DNA of 64,000 nucleotides, taken from Streptomyces sp. NBC_01283. Its GTDB lineage: Bacteria; Actinomycetota; Actinomycetes; Streptomycetales; Streptomycetaceae. Below, one piece after another: positions 11,581-19,135 of this stretch. Below the pieces are notes generated by a model that saw only the letters and a list, made by a program, of their open reading frames with translations, was not told the origin of the DNA and searched no databases. The translations under genes were made by a program, and so were the position numbers. Each line of letters begins with the position of its first letter. The first letter of the stretch is position 1. The stretch is taken from positions 3,020,501 to 3,084,500 of the forward strand of contig NZ_CP108430.1 in assembly GCF_041435335.1 (NCBI RefSeq), written 5' to 3'.

Positions 11581-12870
11581 CTAGCGCAGGTGCACGGGCA
11601 GTGACTCCACCCCGTAGACGATGGACAGCTTGCGGAAGGCGAGCTCGTCGGAGCCGACCGCGAGCCGCATCTCGGGGAAGCGCTTGACCAGGGCGGGGTA
11701 GGCGGCGCGCAGCTCCATGCGGGCCAGCTCGGCGCCGATGCAGCGGTGGATGCCGTAGCCGAATGCGAGGTGGCCCGAGGCCTTGCGGTGCGGGTCGAAG
11801 CCGCCGCCGTCAGGGGTGTACTTCGCGTCGCGGTTGCCGCCGCTCAGGGAGCACAGGACCAGGTCGCCCTTGGGTATGCGCACCCCGGCTATCTCGATGT
11901 CCTCGCGGGCGAAGCGCGGGAAGGCCACCTGCACGACGGTGAGGTAGCGCAGCGCCTCCTCGACGAAGGGGGCGGCCGCCGCGTCGTCCTCGCGCAGCCG
12001 CGCCGCGGTCTCCGGGTCCCGCAGGAGCAGCAGGGAGCCGAGGGCCACCATGCTCGCGGTCGTCTCGAAGCCGCCGGTGAGGATGCCGTCGGCGAGACCG
12101 GCGAGCTCCTCGTCGTCGACGGTGTCTCCGTGCTCCTTCACGATCATGCCGAGCAGTCCGTCGCCCGGGTTCTCGCGCTGCTTCTTGACGACGTCCCGGA
12201 AGTAGGAGAGCGAGGCGGATATCGCCCCGAAGGGAGCGGTCGCCCCGGCGAAGAGGTCGAAGCGCTCCATGGCCAGCTGCTGGAAGTCGTGGCGGTCCTC
12301 GTAGGGCACGCCGAGCAGTTCGCAGATCGTCAGCGAGGGGATCGGCAGCGCGAAGGCCTGGACGAGGTCGACGGGCCCTTCGGCGGCCTCCATGGCGTCG
12401 AGCCGCTCCTCGACGATGGCCTCGATGCGGGGCGTGAGGCGGCGCAGCCTGCGCATCGTGAACTCGGGCGTGAGGATGCGGCGCAGATGCGTGTGGACCG
12501 GGGGGTCGCTGAAGCCGAGGCCGCCGGGGTGGTGGTCGTCGACGACACCGGCGTTGCCCGCGAGGTTCGTGAAGTCGTTGCTGAAGCCGTCGGTGGCGCC
12601 GAGGACGGCCTTCACCTCGTCGTACCCGGTGACCACCCAGGCGTCCATGCCGAACGGCAGCGGCACCTTGGAGATCGGCTGCTCCGCCTGGTGCTCGGTG
12701 AGCCGGGCGACCGGGTCGAGCCCGTCGCGGCGCATCGGCGCGAGCAGGGGCTCGGGAAGGCGCGAGATCGCGGAGGCGCTGATCCCGTTCTTCTGGATCC
12801 TGGAGAGGTAGATGCGCCCGAGCCGCGCGGCTATGCGAGAGCGGAGGTTCGCCTTCAATGTGAACTCCAT
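11581..12870 (-). CDS. Cytochrome P450
   Basis: 429-residue bacterial class I P450. The I-helix oxygen-binding motif is GGFETT (Glu in place of the commoner Asp), the K-helix has EEALR, and the heme loop is FGYGIHRCIG with the thiolate Cys. The start at 12870 (MEFTLKANLRSRIA) gives a normal length; a longer frame to 12999 adds low-quality sequence. No ferredoxin or ferredoxin reductase gene is adjacent, so electrons must come from elsewhere. The gene sits between mnmA and the desulfurase, where other Streptomyces may lack it. Substrate unknown; the lack of biosynthetic neighbours argues against a clustered pathway. Confidence 0.93.
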   Translation of the reverse strand: MEFTLKANLRSRIAARLGRIYLSRIQKNGISASAISRLPEPLLAPMRRDGLDPVARLTEHQAEQPISKVPLPFGMDAWVVTGYDEVKAVLGATDGFSNDFTNLAGNAGVVDDHHPGGLGFSDPPVHTHLRRILTPEFTMRRLRRLTPRIEAIVEERLDAMEAAEGPVDLVQAFALPIPSLTICELLGVPYEDRHDFQQLAMERFDLFAGATAPFGAISASLSYFRDVVKKQRENPGDGLLGMIVKEHGDTVDDEELAGLADGILTGGFETTASMVALGSLLLLRDPETAARLREDDAAAAPFVEEALRYLTVVQVAFPRFAREDIEIAGVRIPKGDLVLCSLSGGNRDAKYTPDGGGFDPHRKASGHLAFGYGIHRCIGAELARMELRAAYPALVKRFPEMRLAVGSDELAFRKLSIVYGVESLPVHLR

Positions 12871-13086
12871 GAGGGGGTTGTCGTGCAGCCCCGAACGCGC
12901 GGAGCGGAGTCGCGAGCGGCAAGCATAGATCGGCGGACTATGGACCTCGTAGCCCGCTCCTGTGCCTGTCCGCCCGATAGCGGCCGAAACCGGCATCAAC
13001 TCCGGGCGGGAGCAGACCAGTCCGGAGTCACTCTCGTCACATACCGGCCCGAACCAGGACCGAGTTGTCGCCGCGGGGGCCCTGTC

Positions 13087-14250
13087 TCAGCTAAGGCCCG
13101 CCGTCCGCGCCCGTTCCACCGCCGGGCCGATCGCCTGGGCCACGGCGGTCACGTCCGCCTTCGTCGAGGTGTGTCCGAGGGAGAAGCGGAGCGTGCCGCG
13201 CGCCAGGTCGGGGTCGGTGCCGGTGGCGAGCAGGACGTGACTGGGCTGGGCCACGCCCGCCGTGCACGCCGAGCCGGTGGAGCACTCGATGCCCTGCGCG
13301 TCGAGCAGCAGGAGAAGGGAGTCCCCCTCGCAGCCGGGAAAGGTGAAGTGCGCGTTCGCGGGCAGCCGGCCGACCGGGTCTCCCCCCAGGATCGCGGCGG
13401 GGACCTCCGCGCGCACGGCGGCGACCAGCTCGTCCCGCAGCGCCCCGATCTCGCGGGCGAACCACTCGCGCTGCGAGGCGGCGTGCTTCCCGGCCACGGC
13501 GAACGCGGCGATCGCGGGCACGTCGAGCGTCCCGGAGCGCACATGCCGCTCCTGCCCGCCGCCGTGCAGGACGGGCACGGGGCTGTACTCACGGCCCAGG
13601 AGCAGCGCCCCGATGCCGTACGGACCGCCGATCTTGTGTCCGGAGACGGTCATCGCGGCGAGCCCGGACGCACCGAAGTCGACGGGCACCTGGCCGAAGG
13701 CCTGCACCGCGTCGGCATGCAGCGGGATGTCGAACTCCCCCGCCACGTCGGCGAGTTCACGGATCGGCTGGAGGGTGCCGATCTCGTTGTTGGCCCACAT
13801 GACGGTGGCGAGGGCCACGTCGTCGGGGTTGCGCGCGATCGCCTCGCGCAGCACTTCGGGGTGCACGCGGCCGTAGGCGTCGACGGGGAGGTACTCGACG
13901 GTGGCGCCTTCGTGCTCGCCGAGCCAGTGCACGGCGTCGAGGACGGCGTGGTGCTCGACGGGGCTCGCGAGCACCCGGGTCCGCGCGGGGTCGGCGTCGC
14001 GTCTCGCCCAGTACAGGCCCTTCACGGCGAGGTTGTCGGCCTCCGTGCCGCCCGCGGTGAAGACGGTCTCGCTGGGGCGCGCGCCGAGCGACTCGGCGAG
14101 CGTCTCGCGGGCCTCCTCGACGGTGCGTCGCGCCCGGCGCCCCGCGGCGTGCAAGGAGGACGCGTTGCCGGTGACGGCGAGCTGGGCGGTCATCGCCGCG
14201 ATCGCCTCCGGGAGCATCGGAGTGGTCGCTGCGTGGTCGAGGTAGGCCAT
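13087..14250 (-). CDS. Cysteine desulfurase (NifS/IscS type)
   Basis: PLP enzyme that converts cysteine to alanine and an enzyme-bound persulfide, here probably feeding MnmA and possibly Fe-S assembly. The 387 residues begin [16 protein letters not shown], contain the PLP-binding [16 protein letters not shown] lysine and the mobile catalytic Cys in STGSACTAG, and have the [14 protein letters not shown] segment ([15 protein letters not shown]). The start at 14250 is chosen because it gives the canonical N-terminus; 14 further codons upstream are open. A DUF4190 gene ends 48 nt upstream on the same strand. Confidence 0.95.
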   Translation of the reverse strand: MAYLDHAATTPMLPEAIAAMTAQLAVTGNASSLHAAGRRARRTVEEARETLAESLGARPSETVFTAGGTEADNLAVKGLYWARRDADPARTRVLASPVEHHAVLDAVHWLGEHEGATVEYLPVDAYGRVHPEVLREAIARNPDDVALATVMWANNEIGTLQPIRELADVAGEFDIPLHADAVQAFGQVPVDFGASGLAAMTVSGHKIGGPYGIGALLLGREYSPVPVLHGGGQERHVRSGTLDVPAIAAFAVAGKHAASQREWFAREIGALRDELVAAVRAEVPAAILGGDPVGRLPANAHFTFPGCEGDSLLLLLDAQGIECSTGSACTAGVAQPSHVLLATGTDPDLARGTLRFSLGHTSTKADVTAVAQAIGPAVERARTAGLS

Positions 14251-14298
14251 GGTGGGCACGATTCTACGAGCCTCGCGGGGCCCCGCGTCCAAGCGGTG

Positions 14299-14604
14299 TC
14301 AGCCGGCGAGACCCCACGACACGGTGTTGTCCATGGACATCAGCACTCCGAGGACGACGAGATCGGCCACACCGAGCCCGAGTCCGAGCATCGCGCGGCC
14401 CTTCCGGGAGGTCCCGCGCAGGAGCGCGATGCTCGCGAGGACGATCGCGATCGGACCGAGGAAGAGGTTCAGGACGAGCAGCCCGAGCAGGCCGAGGACG
14501 AACGACGCGACGGCCATGCCGTCGGTGTCACGCCGGCCGGTGGGGACGGGGGCGGCCGAGGTGGTGGTGGCCTTGGACCGGGGAGCGGTGGTGGTGAGTC
14601 CCAT
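14299..14604 (-). CDS. DUF4190-type small membrane protein
   Basis: 101 residues. A polar N-terminal ~28 residues is followed by two or three hydrophobic helices (MAVASFVLGLLGLLVLNLFL, IAIVLASIALL, LGLGLGVADLVVLGVL) separated by a short basic loop (GTSRKGRAM), the repeat-like pattern of DUF4190 membrane proteins. The Shine-Dalgarno AAAGGAG lies close to the ATG at 14604. Function unknown. It follows the 51-residue membrane protein on the same strand and may be expressed from the same regulated promoter. Confidence 0.75.
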   Translation of the reverse strand: MGLTTTAPRSKATTTSAAPVPTGRRDTDGMAVASFVLGLLGLLVLNLFLGPIAIVLASIALLRGTSRKGRAMLGLGLGVADLVVLGVLMSMDNTVSWGLAG

Positions 14605-14681
14605 GGTGCGACTCCTTTCAGGGGCCGTACGGATCAGGTGCGAATGAAGTGCGGATCAAGCGCCCATCGGGCGTGACGCGC

Positions 14682-14837
14682 TCAGGAGTGGTGGCGCGTG
14701 TGCCGCTCGCGGACCGCGAACACCATCAGCCAGACGCCGATGACGGCGGCGGCGACGAGGGAGACGGAGAGGGGCGCGTGGGCCACGGCGCCCAGGGCGA
14801 CGCCGAGCAGCAGGAGGGCGGCTACGAGAAACAGCAT
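14682..14837 (-). CDS. 51-residue membrane protein divergent from a TetR regulator
   Basis: Short protein starting MLFLVAALLLLGVALGAVAH, with two closely spaced hydrophobic helices and a charged tail (RERHTRHHS). The ATG at 14837 has an AGAGGT Shine-Dalgarno. Codon third positions are almost all G or C, as in real genes here. It is the first gene leftward from the operator region of the FabR/DesT-like TetR regulator and is therefore the best candidate target of that regulator. No family is recognised; a role in membrane lipid response is only inferred. Confidence 0.7.
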   Translation of the reverse strand: MLFLVAALLLLGVALGAVAHAPLSVSLVAAAVIGVWLMVFAVRERHTRHHS

Positions 14838-14905
14838 GGGGCACCTCTCTTGTGAGGGTCGGCTGATCTTGTGACGGTCGACGCGAGGGTCGACCGGAGC
14901 TTTGG

Positions 14906-14933
14906 GTGAACGCTTGTGGTAACAACTGTTCAC
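14906..14933. promoter_or_regulatory. 28-bp operator-like palindrome for the TetR regulator
   Basis: GTGAAC at 14906 and GTTCAC at 14928 form the ends of a hyphenated palindrome; inside, TTGT and ACAA also match, giving half-site GTGAACnnTTGT on both strands (10 of 14 positions symmetric). The half-site resembles, from memory, the DesT operator of Pseudomonas. It lies between the divergent 51-residue protein gene and the TetR gene. Confidence 0.65.
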
Positions 14934-14974
14934 TGATCTAGAGCGTACCGCGTCTCCAGCTTCCCAATCCCGGA

Positions 14975-14988
14975 GAACAGTTGTTAAC
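14975..14988. promoter_or_regulatory. Second operator half-site next to the TetR start
   Basis: GAACAGTTGTTAAC contains GAACnnTTGT, matching one half of the 28-bp palindrome 55 bp away (about five helical turns). It ends 8 bp before the TetR ATG, a position suited to autorepression. Confidence 0.5.
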
Positions 14989-14996
14989 TGCATGGC

Positions 14997-15626
14997 ATGA
15001 GTCACACTCTCGGCATCCGGCAGGCCCAGAAGCAGAAAACCCGGCAGGCACTCCTCGACGCGGCGCTCCAGCTGCTCGCGGAGCAGAGCCTGAGCAGCCT
15101 GGGCCTGCGCGAGGTCACCCGTGCCGTGGGCGTGGCCCCCACCGCCTTCTACCGGCACTTCCGCGACATGGGCGACCTGGGTGTGGCCCTGGTCGAGGAA
15201 GCGCTCGGCAGCCTGCACACCACGCTCGTCGCCCTCCTCGCGGCGACCGGCGACGGTGACGGCGAGGAACGCATCGCGGCCACGGTCGAGTTGATCGTCG
15301 CCTATGTGCGCACGCACCCCGCCCACGTCCGCTTCATCGCCCGCGAGCAGCACGGCGGCGTACAGGCCGTGCGGTCCGCGATAGGCGATCAACTCACCCT
15401 GTTCGCCGAGGAGGTGAAGGACCAGTTCGCCCAGGAGCCCGAGTCGGCGGGCTGGGACCCGGACGACCTCCTGATGCTGGCCAGGATGTACGTCGACCAC
15501 ATGGTGATGACCGCGTCCGCACTCCTGGAGGCGGCACCCGACGCCCAGGAACGAGTGGCGGCCAGCGCACGCAGGCAGCTGCGCCTGGTGTCGCTCGGGC
15601 GGCACCACTGGCTGGACGAGAAGTGA
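14997..15626 (+). CDS. TetR-family regulator of FabR/DesT type
   Basis: 209 residues. The helix-turn-helix region LGLREVTRAVGVAPTAFYRHFRD followed by a LGVALVEE segment is close, from memory, to E. coli FabR ([20 protein letters not shown]), a regulator of unsaturated fatty acid synthesis; Pseudomonas DesT is of the same type. The C-terminal half is helical and would form the ligand-binding and dimer interface, with acyl-CoA or acyl-ACP the expected ligands. Unlike DesT, no desaturase gene is adjacent; the divergent neighbour is a 51-residue membrane protein. Matching operator sequences lie in the 159-bp divergent gap. The ATG at 14997 is chosen because it gives the family N-terminus. Confidence 0.85.
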   Translation: MSHTLGIRQAQKQKTRQALLDAALQLLAEQSLSSLGLREVTRAVGVAPTAFYRHFRDMGDLGVALVEEALGSLHTTLVALLAATGDGDGEERIAATVELIVAYVRTHPAHVRFIAREQHGGVQAVRSAIGDQLTLFAEEVKDQFAQEPESAGWDPDDLLMLARMYVDHMVMTASALLEAAPDAQERVAASARRQLRLVSLGRHHWLDEK

Positions 15627-15697
15627 CCCGGCAGTGACCCGAGAGACGGCACAGGCCCTTCCGGCCGCCCTCGCCCGACCGCACCCCTCGACTCTCG

Positions 15698-15720
15698 CGT
15701 AAGGAGCTACTAGCCTTACG
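15698..15720. promoter_or_regulatory. Inverted repeat covering the ribosome-binding site of the hydrolase gene
   Basis: Perfect 7-bp arms CGTAAGG / CCTTACG with a 9-bp centre, ending 3 bp before the ATG at 15724. The only good Shine-Dalgarno (AAGGAG, 15701-15706) lies inside it. It could be a repressor operator or an RNA hairpin that hides the ribosome-binding site. Confidence 0.5.
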
Positions 15721-15723
15721 GTC

Positions 15724-16566
15724 ATGACGATCGACGGCGACTGGACACTCGACCAGACCTTCGCGGGCCCGACCGGAGCCGTCCGCTGGACCGCCCTCGG
15801 CGCCGCGGACGCACCGCCCGTCGTCCTGGTCCACGGCACCCCCTTCTCCTCGTACGTCTGGCGGGGCGTGGCCCGCGCGCTCTCCCGCGAGCACCGCGTG
15901 TACGTGTGGGACCTGCCCGGCTACGGCACCTCGGAGATGCGGTCCGGGCAGGACGTGACCCTGGCCGCACAGGCCCGCGTCCTCACGGAGCTCCTCGCGC
16001 ACTGGGGCCTGGCCGAACCGGCCGTGGTGGCCCACGACTTCGGCGGCTGCGTCGCCCTGCGCGCCCACCTCCTGCACGGCGCCCGCTACGAACGTCTCGC
16101 GGTCGTCGACCCGGTGGCGCTCGCACCCTGGGGCTCCCCCACCTACCGCCTGCTCGGCGCGAACGCCGACGTCTTCGGCCAACTGCCGCCCGCCCTGCAC
16201 GAGGCACTCGTGCGCGAGTACGTCGCCTCGGCGAGCCACCGCGGCCTGCACCCGGCGGTGCTCGACCGCCTGGTCCAGCCCTGGTGCACCCAGGAGGGCA
16301 GGCCCGCGTTCTACCGGCAGATCGAGCAGAACGACCAGCGGTTCACCGATGAAGTCCAGGGACGGTATGCGGAGTTGGCGCTGCCCGTCCTCATCTGCTG
16401 GGGTACGCAGGACACCTGGATCCCGGTGGAGCGCGGCCACGAGCTCGCCAAGCTGATCCCCGGAGCCGAGCTGCGCCTGATCGAGGGTGCGGGACATCTC
16501 GTACAGGAGGACGCCCCGGCCGAGCTCACCGGCGAGCTGAGCCGCTTCCTGCGTACAGCTCGCTGA
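15724..16566 (+). CDS. Alpha/beta hydrolase with an aspartate nucleophile
   Basis: 280 residues with the alpha/beta-hydrolase fold: oxyanion segment VLVHGTPFSS, nucleophile elbow VVAHDFGGCVAL (Asp near 105 in place of Ser), an acid candidate in WGTQDTWIP and the catalytic His in EGAGHLVQED. An Asp nucleophile is typical of haloalkane dehalogenases and epoxide hydrolases rather than esterases, so C-halogen or epoxide bonds are the likelier targets. The gene overlaps the convergent WYL regulator by 41 bp. The inverted repeat over its ribosome-binding site suggests tight control, perhaps by that regulator. Confidence 0.85.
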   Translation: MTIDGDWTLDQTFAGPTGAVRWTALGAADAPPVVLVHGTPFSSYVWRGVARALSREHRVYVWDLPGYGTSEMRSGQDVTLAAQARVLTELLAHWGLAEPAVVAHDFGGCVALRAHLLHGARYERLAVVDPVALAPWGSPTYRLLGANADVFGQLPPALHEALVREYVASASHRGLHPAVLDRLVQPWCTQEGRPAFYRQIEQNDQRFTDEVQGRYAELALPVLICWGTQDTWIPVERGHELAKLIPGAELRLIEGAGHLVQEDAPAELTGELSRFLRTAR

Positions 16567-17515
16567 CGGCGGCGGCGGCGTCCGCCAGCTCGGCGCGCAC
16601 CTCGGGCGGCGAGAGCACCTCCACGCTCGCGGCGAACGGGAGCAGCGTGCGGGCGTCGCCGATGACGCCGAACCCGAGCCGGACGGTGATCCACTCGCTC
16701 GTCCCGTCGTCCTCGGGAGGGGCGCTGACGAAGTGGCCCTTGAGACGCAGGAACTGCGCGAAGCGGTCCCGCGCCACCCGCGCCGTCACGTCGACGCCGA
16801 CCGGACGGTCCTCGACCTGCCGCTTCAGCACGCCCCATACGTCGGCGAGTTCGACGCCGGGCCTGCGCCGCACCGGCTGGTCCGTGAGGGTCGCCGCCCG
16901 TACGCGGTCGGCGCGGAAGAGCTGCGGGGCGCCGCGCCGGTCGGCGACCAGGTACCAGACACCCGCCTTGGAGACGAGGCCGTAGGGGTCCACGGTGTAC
17001 GTGCGCGGCTCCGCGTCGCCGCTGTGCCGGTAGCGCAGGCGCAGCCGCCGGTCGGAGAAGACGGCGTCCTGCAGTACGTCGAGATCGCCGGTGACCGGAT
17101 CCGATCCGCGGGGCCCCGGCATCCAGCGCGCCGAGTCGACGAGGATGCGGCGGCTCGTCAGCTCGGCTGCCGGGCGGTGCGGTGCGGGCAGCGCCGCCAT
17201 GACCTTGCGCAGCGCGGAGCCGATCGCCTCGTCGAGCCCGAGCGCGGCGTGCGCGCCCTGCGCGGCCAGGATGAACAGCGCCCGCGACTCGTCCGCGGTG
17301 AGCCCCGTGACGTCCGTACGGAAACCGGGCAGGAGCGCGATGCCGCCGTGCCGCCCGCGCTCGGCGTACACCGGGACGCCGGAGGCGGAGAGCGCCTCGA
17401 CGTCGCGGTAGATGGTGCGCACCGAGACTTCGAGGCGGTCGGCCAGTTCATGGGCGGGGACCTGCCCACGGGTCTGGAGCAGCAGCAGGATCGAGAGCAG
17501 CCGGTCGGATTTCAC
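16526..17515 (-). CDS. HTH/WYL-domain transcriptional regulator (YafY type)
   Basis: 329 residues. An N-terminal DeoR-like helix-turn-helix (SDRLLSILLLLQTRG, then LADRLEVSVRTIYRDVEAL) is followed by a WYL domain (VDPYGLVSKAGVWYLVADR) and a C-terminal WCX-like region. WYL domains commonly bind small ligands or nucleic acid and mostly act as repressors or activators of neighbouring genes. It starts with GTG at 17515, is divergent from the LysR gene (52 bp apart) and convergent with the hydrolase, overlapping its end by 41 bp. A role in controlling the hydrolase or LysR gene is inferred from position. Confidence 0.85.
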   Translation of the reverse strand: MKSDRLLSILLLLQTRGQVPAHELADRLEVSVRTIYRDVEALSASGVPVYAERGRHGGIALLPGFRTDVTGLTADESRALFILAAQGAHAALGLDEAIGSALRKVMAALPAPHRPAAELTSRRILVDSARWMPGPRGSDPVTGDLDVLQDAVFSDRRLRLRYRHSGDAEPRTYTVDPYGLVSKAGVWYLVADRRGAPQLFRADRVRAATLTDQPVRRRPGVELADVWGVLKRQVEDRPVGVDVTARVARDRFAQFLRLKGHFVSAPPEDDGTSEWITVRLGFGVIGDARTLLPFAASVEVLSPPEVRAELADAAAAVSELYAGSGSARR

Positions 17516-17567
17516 GCAGCCAAGGATGGCCTGTCGGCCCTCTCCGGATCATGCTTATGATTCAGGC

Positions 17568-18473
17568 GTGTTCGATTCCCGGCACATCAGGTCATTCCAT
17601 GAAGTGGTCCGGACCGGCTCCTACTCCGCCGCCGCCCGCTCGCTCGGCTATACGCAGCCCGCGATCACCCAGCAGATGAAGGCGCTCGAACGGTCCGTCG
17701 GCACGGTCCTGTTCACGCGCGTCGGCCGCAGGATGCGGCTGACGGAGGCGGGCGAGGCGCTGTCCCGGCACGCGGGGATCATCCTCGGCAACATCGACGC
17801 CGCCCAGCAGCAGATGAACGCCATCACGGGCCTGCGCACCGGCCGCGTCCGCATCTGCGCCTTCCCAAGCGCCAACGCCACCCTCATCCCCGAGGCCCTG
17901 TCACGGCTCGCGAAGAGCCATCCCGGCGTACGCGTCGAGCTCCAGGAGAACGAACCTCCCGAGTCGCTCCAGCGTCTGGTGGACGGCGACTGCGACGTCA
18001 CCCTGGCCTTCCACTACCCCGGCCTGCACGAGGACGTGCCGGACGAGGTGGTGGAGATCCCGCTGATGGAGGACCAGCTGACGGTCCTCATGCCGTCCCG
18101 GCATCCGCTGGCCCGGCGCCGTTCCGTCCGGCTCGTCGACCTCGCCGGCGAGCGCTGGATCGCGGGCTGCCTGCGCTGCCGCGCCAACTTCCTGCACGAA
18201 TGCGCCGAGCAAGGCTTCGCGCCCGACATCGCGTTCACCACCGACGACAACCTCGTCATCCAGAGCCTGGTCGCCGAGGGGCTCGGCATCGCGATGATGC
18301 CGGGGCTCGTCCTCAACTTCCTGCGCCACCGGGAGGTGACGGGCCGGGCCCTCGACCCGGCGTCACGCCGGCAGGTCTCCGCGTACGCGCTCCGGGAGCA
18401 TCTGCGGATTCCCGCGACGGCGCTGGTGCTGGACGAACTGAAGGCGGTAGCGGCGAACCGCGTGGGCTGCTGA
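17568..18473 (+). CDS. LysR-family regulator, likely of the sulfur genes downstream
   Basis: 301 residues from a GTG start (MFDSRHIRSFHEVVRTGSYS), with a normal N-terminal winged helix (AARSLGYTQPAITQQMKALE) and a substrate-binding domain that contains LRCRANFLHECAEQGF, an unusual Cys-rich stretch near residue 205. It lies upstream of, and in the same direction as, a cysteine dioxygenase and a YeiH-type exporter. A TAAGC/GCTTA inverted repeat is found just before the dioxygenase. E. coli YeiE beside yeiH is a similar LysR/exporter pairing, from memory. The ligand is unknown; a sulfur compound is inferred. Confidence 0.85.
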   Translation: MFDSRHIRSFHEVVRTGSYSAAARSLGYTQPAITQQMKALERSVGTVLFTRVGRRMRLTEAGEALSRHAGIILGNIDAAQQQMNAITGLRTGRVRICAFPSANATLIPEALSRLAKSHPGVRVELQENEPPESLQRLVDGDCDVTLAFHYPGLHEDVPDEVVEIPLMEDQLTVLMPSRHPLARRRSVRLVDLAGERWIAGCLRCRANFLHECAEQGFAPDIAFTTDDNLVIQSLVAEGLGIAMMPGLVLNFLRHREVTGRALDPASRRQVSAYALREHLRIPATALVLDELKAVAANRVGC

Positions 18474-18493
18474 GCCGCCCCGGCCTCCCATCC

Positions 18494-18520
18494 ATAAGCA
18501 GAAGTTGGGGAGACGCTTAG
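18494..18520 (+). promoter_or_regulatory. LysR-type operator candidate before cysteine dioxygenase
   Basis: ATAAGC, 15 bp, GCTTAG: an interrupted palindrome with TAAGC/GCTTA arms, of the size LysR regulators bind, placed 46-72 bp upstream of the chosen dioxygenase start and just after the LysR gene. Confidence 0.5.
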
Positions 18521-18565
18521 AAACTGTCGTTGGACGTGATGGAAGGGCGGCAGGACGCTGCCTTT

Positions 18566-19135
18566 ATGAGCACCTCCACCACCGCGTTCCGCGCCGCCCG
18601 CACCACCGGGCGCCTGGATGTCCTCGTCTCCGGCGTGCGCGAGGCCGTCGGGCGGGGGCTTCCGCCGGACCTGACGGCGTACCTGGTCGGCGAGAGGCTC
18701 GCGCCGCATCTGGGCGCGGCCGATCTGCTCACCGCCGAGCAGCGTGCGGGCGACCCGGAGCACTACCGGCAGCATCTGCTGCACGCGGAGCACGACGGCA
18801 GCTTCTCCGTGATCGCCGTCGTCTGGCTGCCGGGCCAGCGCACGCCGGTCCACGACCACGTCTCCTGGTGCGTCTCCGGCGTCCACGAGGGCGCGGAGCA
18901 CGAGCGGCGCTACCGGCTGATACCGGCGGCGTCCGGCTCCCCCGCGCGGCTCGTCGCCACCGAGGACCTGGTCAACGAGCAGGGCACGGTGGCCGCTTTC
19001 GCGCCGCCCGGCGACATCCACCGGGTCTGGAACACCGGTACGGAGCGTGCCATCTCGCTCCACGTGTACGGCGCGGACATCTCCCGCCTGGGCACCAGCG
19101 TGCGCCGGGTGTACGACCTGCCGGCCGACCGCTGA
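18566..19135 (+). CDS. Cysteine dioxygenase-like cupin
   Basis: 189 residues. It oxidises L-cysteine to cysteine sulfinate with O2 and Fe(II). The cupin iron ligands are visible as PVHDHVSWCVSGVHEG (His-x-His) and GDIHRVWN (third His); an in-loop Cys follows the first motif, as in CDO families. The start is uncertain: ATG 18566 (MSTSTTAFRAAR) is preferred, but 18530 or 18539 are open and none has a strong Shine-Dalgarno. Its stop codon shares one base with the ATG of the exporter (TGATG), so cysteine oxidation and export are co-translated. A related thiol (for example mercaptopropionate) could be the substrate instead. Confidence 0.88.
   Translation: MSTSTTAFRAARTTGRLDVLVSGVREAVGRGLPPDLTAYLVGERLAPHLGAADLLTAEQRAGDPEHYRQHLLHAEHDGSFSVIAVVWLPGQRTPVHDHVSWCVSGVHEGAEHERRYRLIPAASGSPARLVATEDLVNEQGTVAAFAPPGDIHRVWNTGTERAISLHVYGADISRLGTSVRRVYDLPADR

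Noticed and set aside
11746..14676. Very long plus-strand open frame (~976 codons) opposite the P450 and cysteine desulfurase genes
   Set aside because: Composition is repetitive Gly/Ala/Val/Arg, as expected for the antisense of high-GC genes; the minus-strand genes have complete family motifs.
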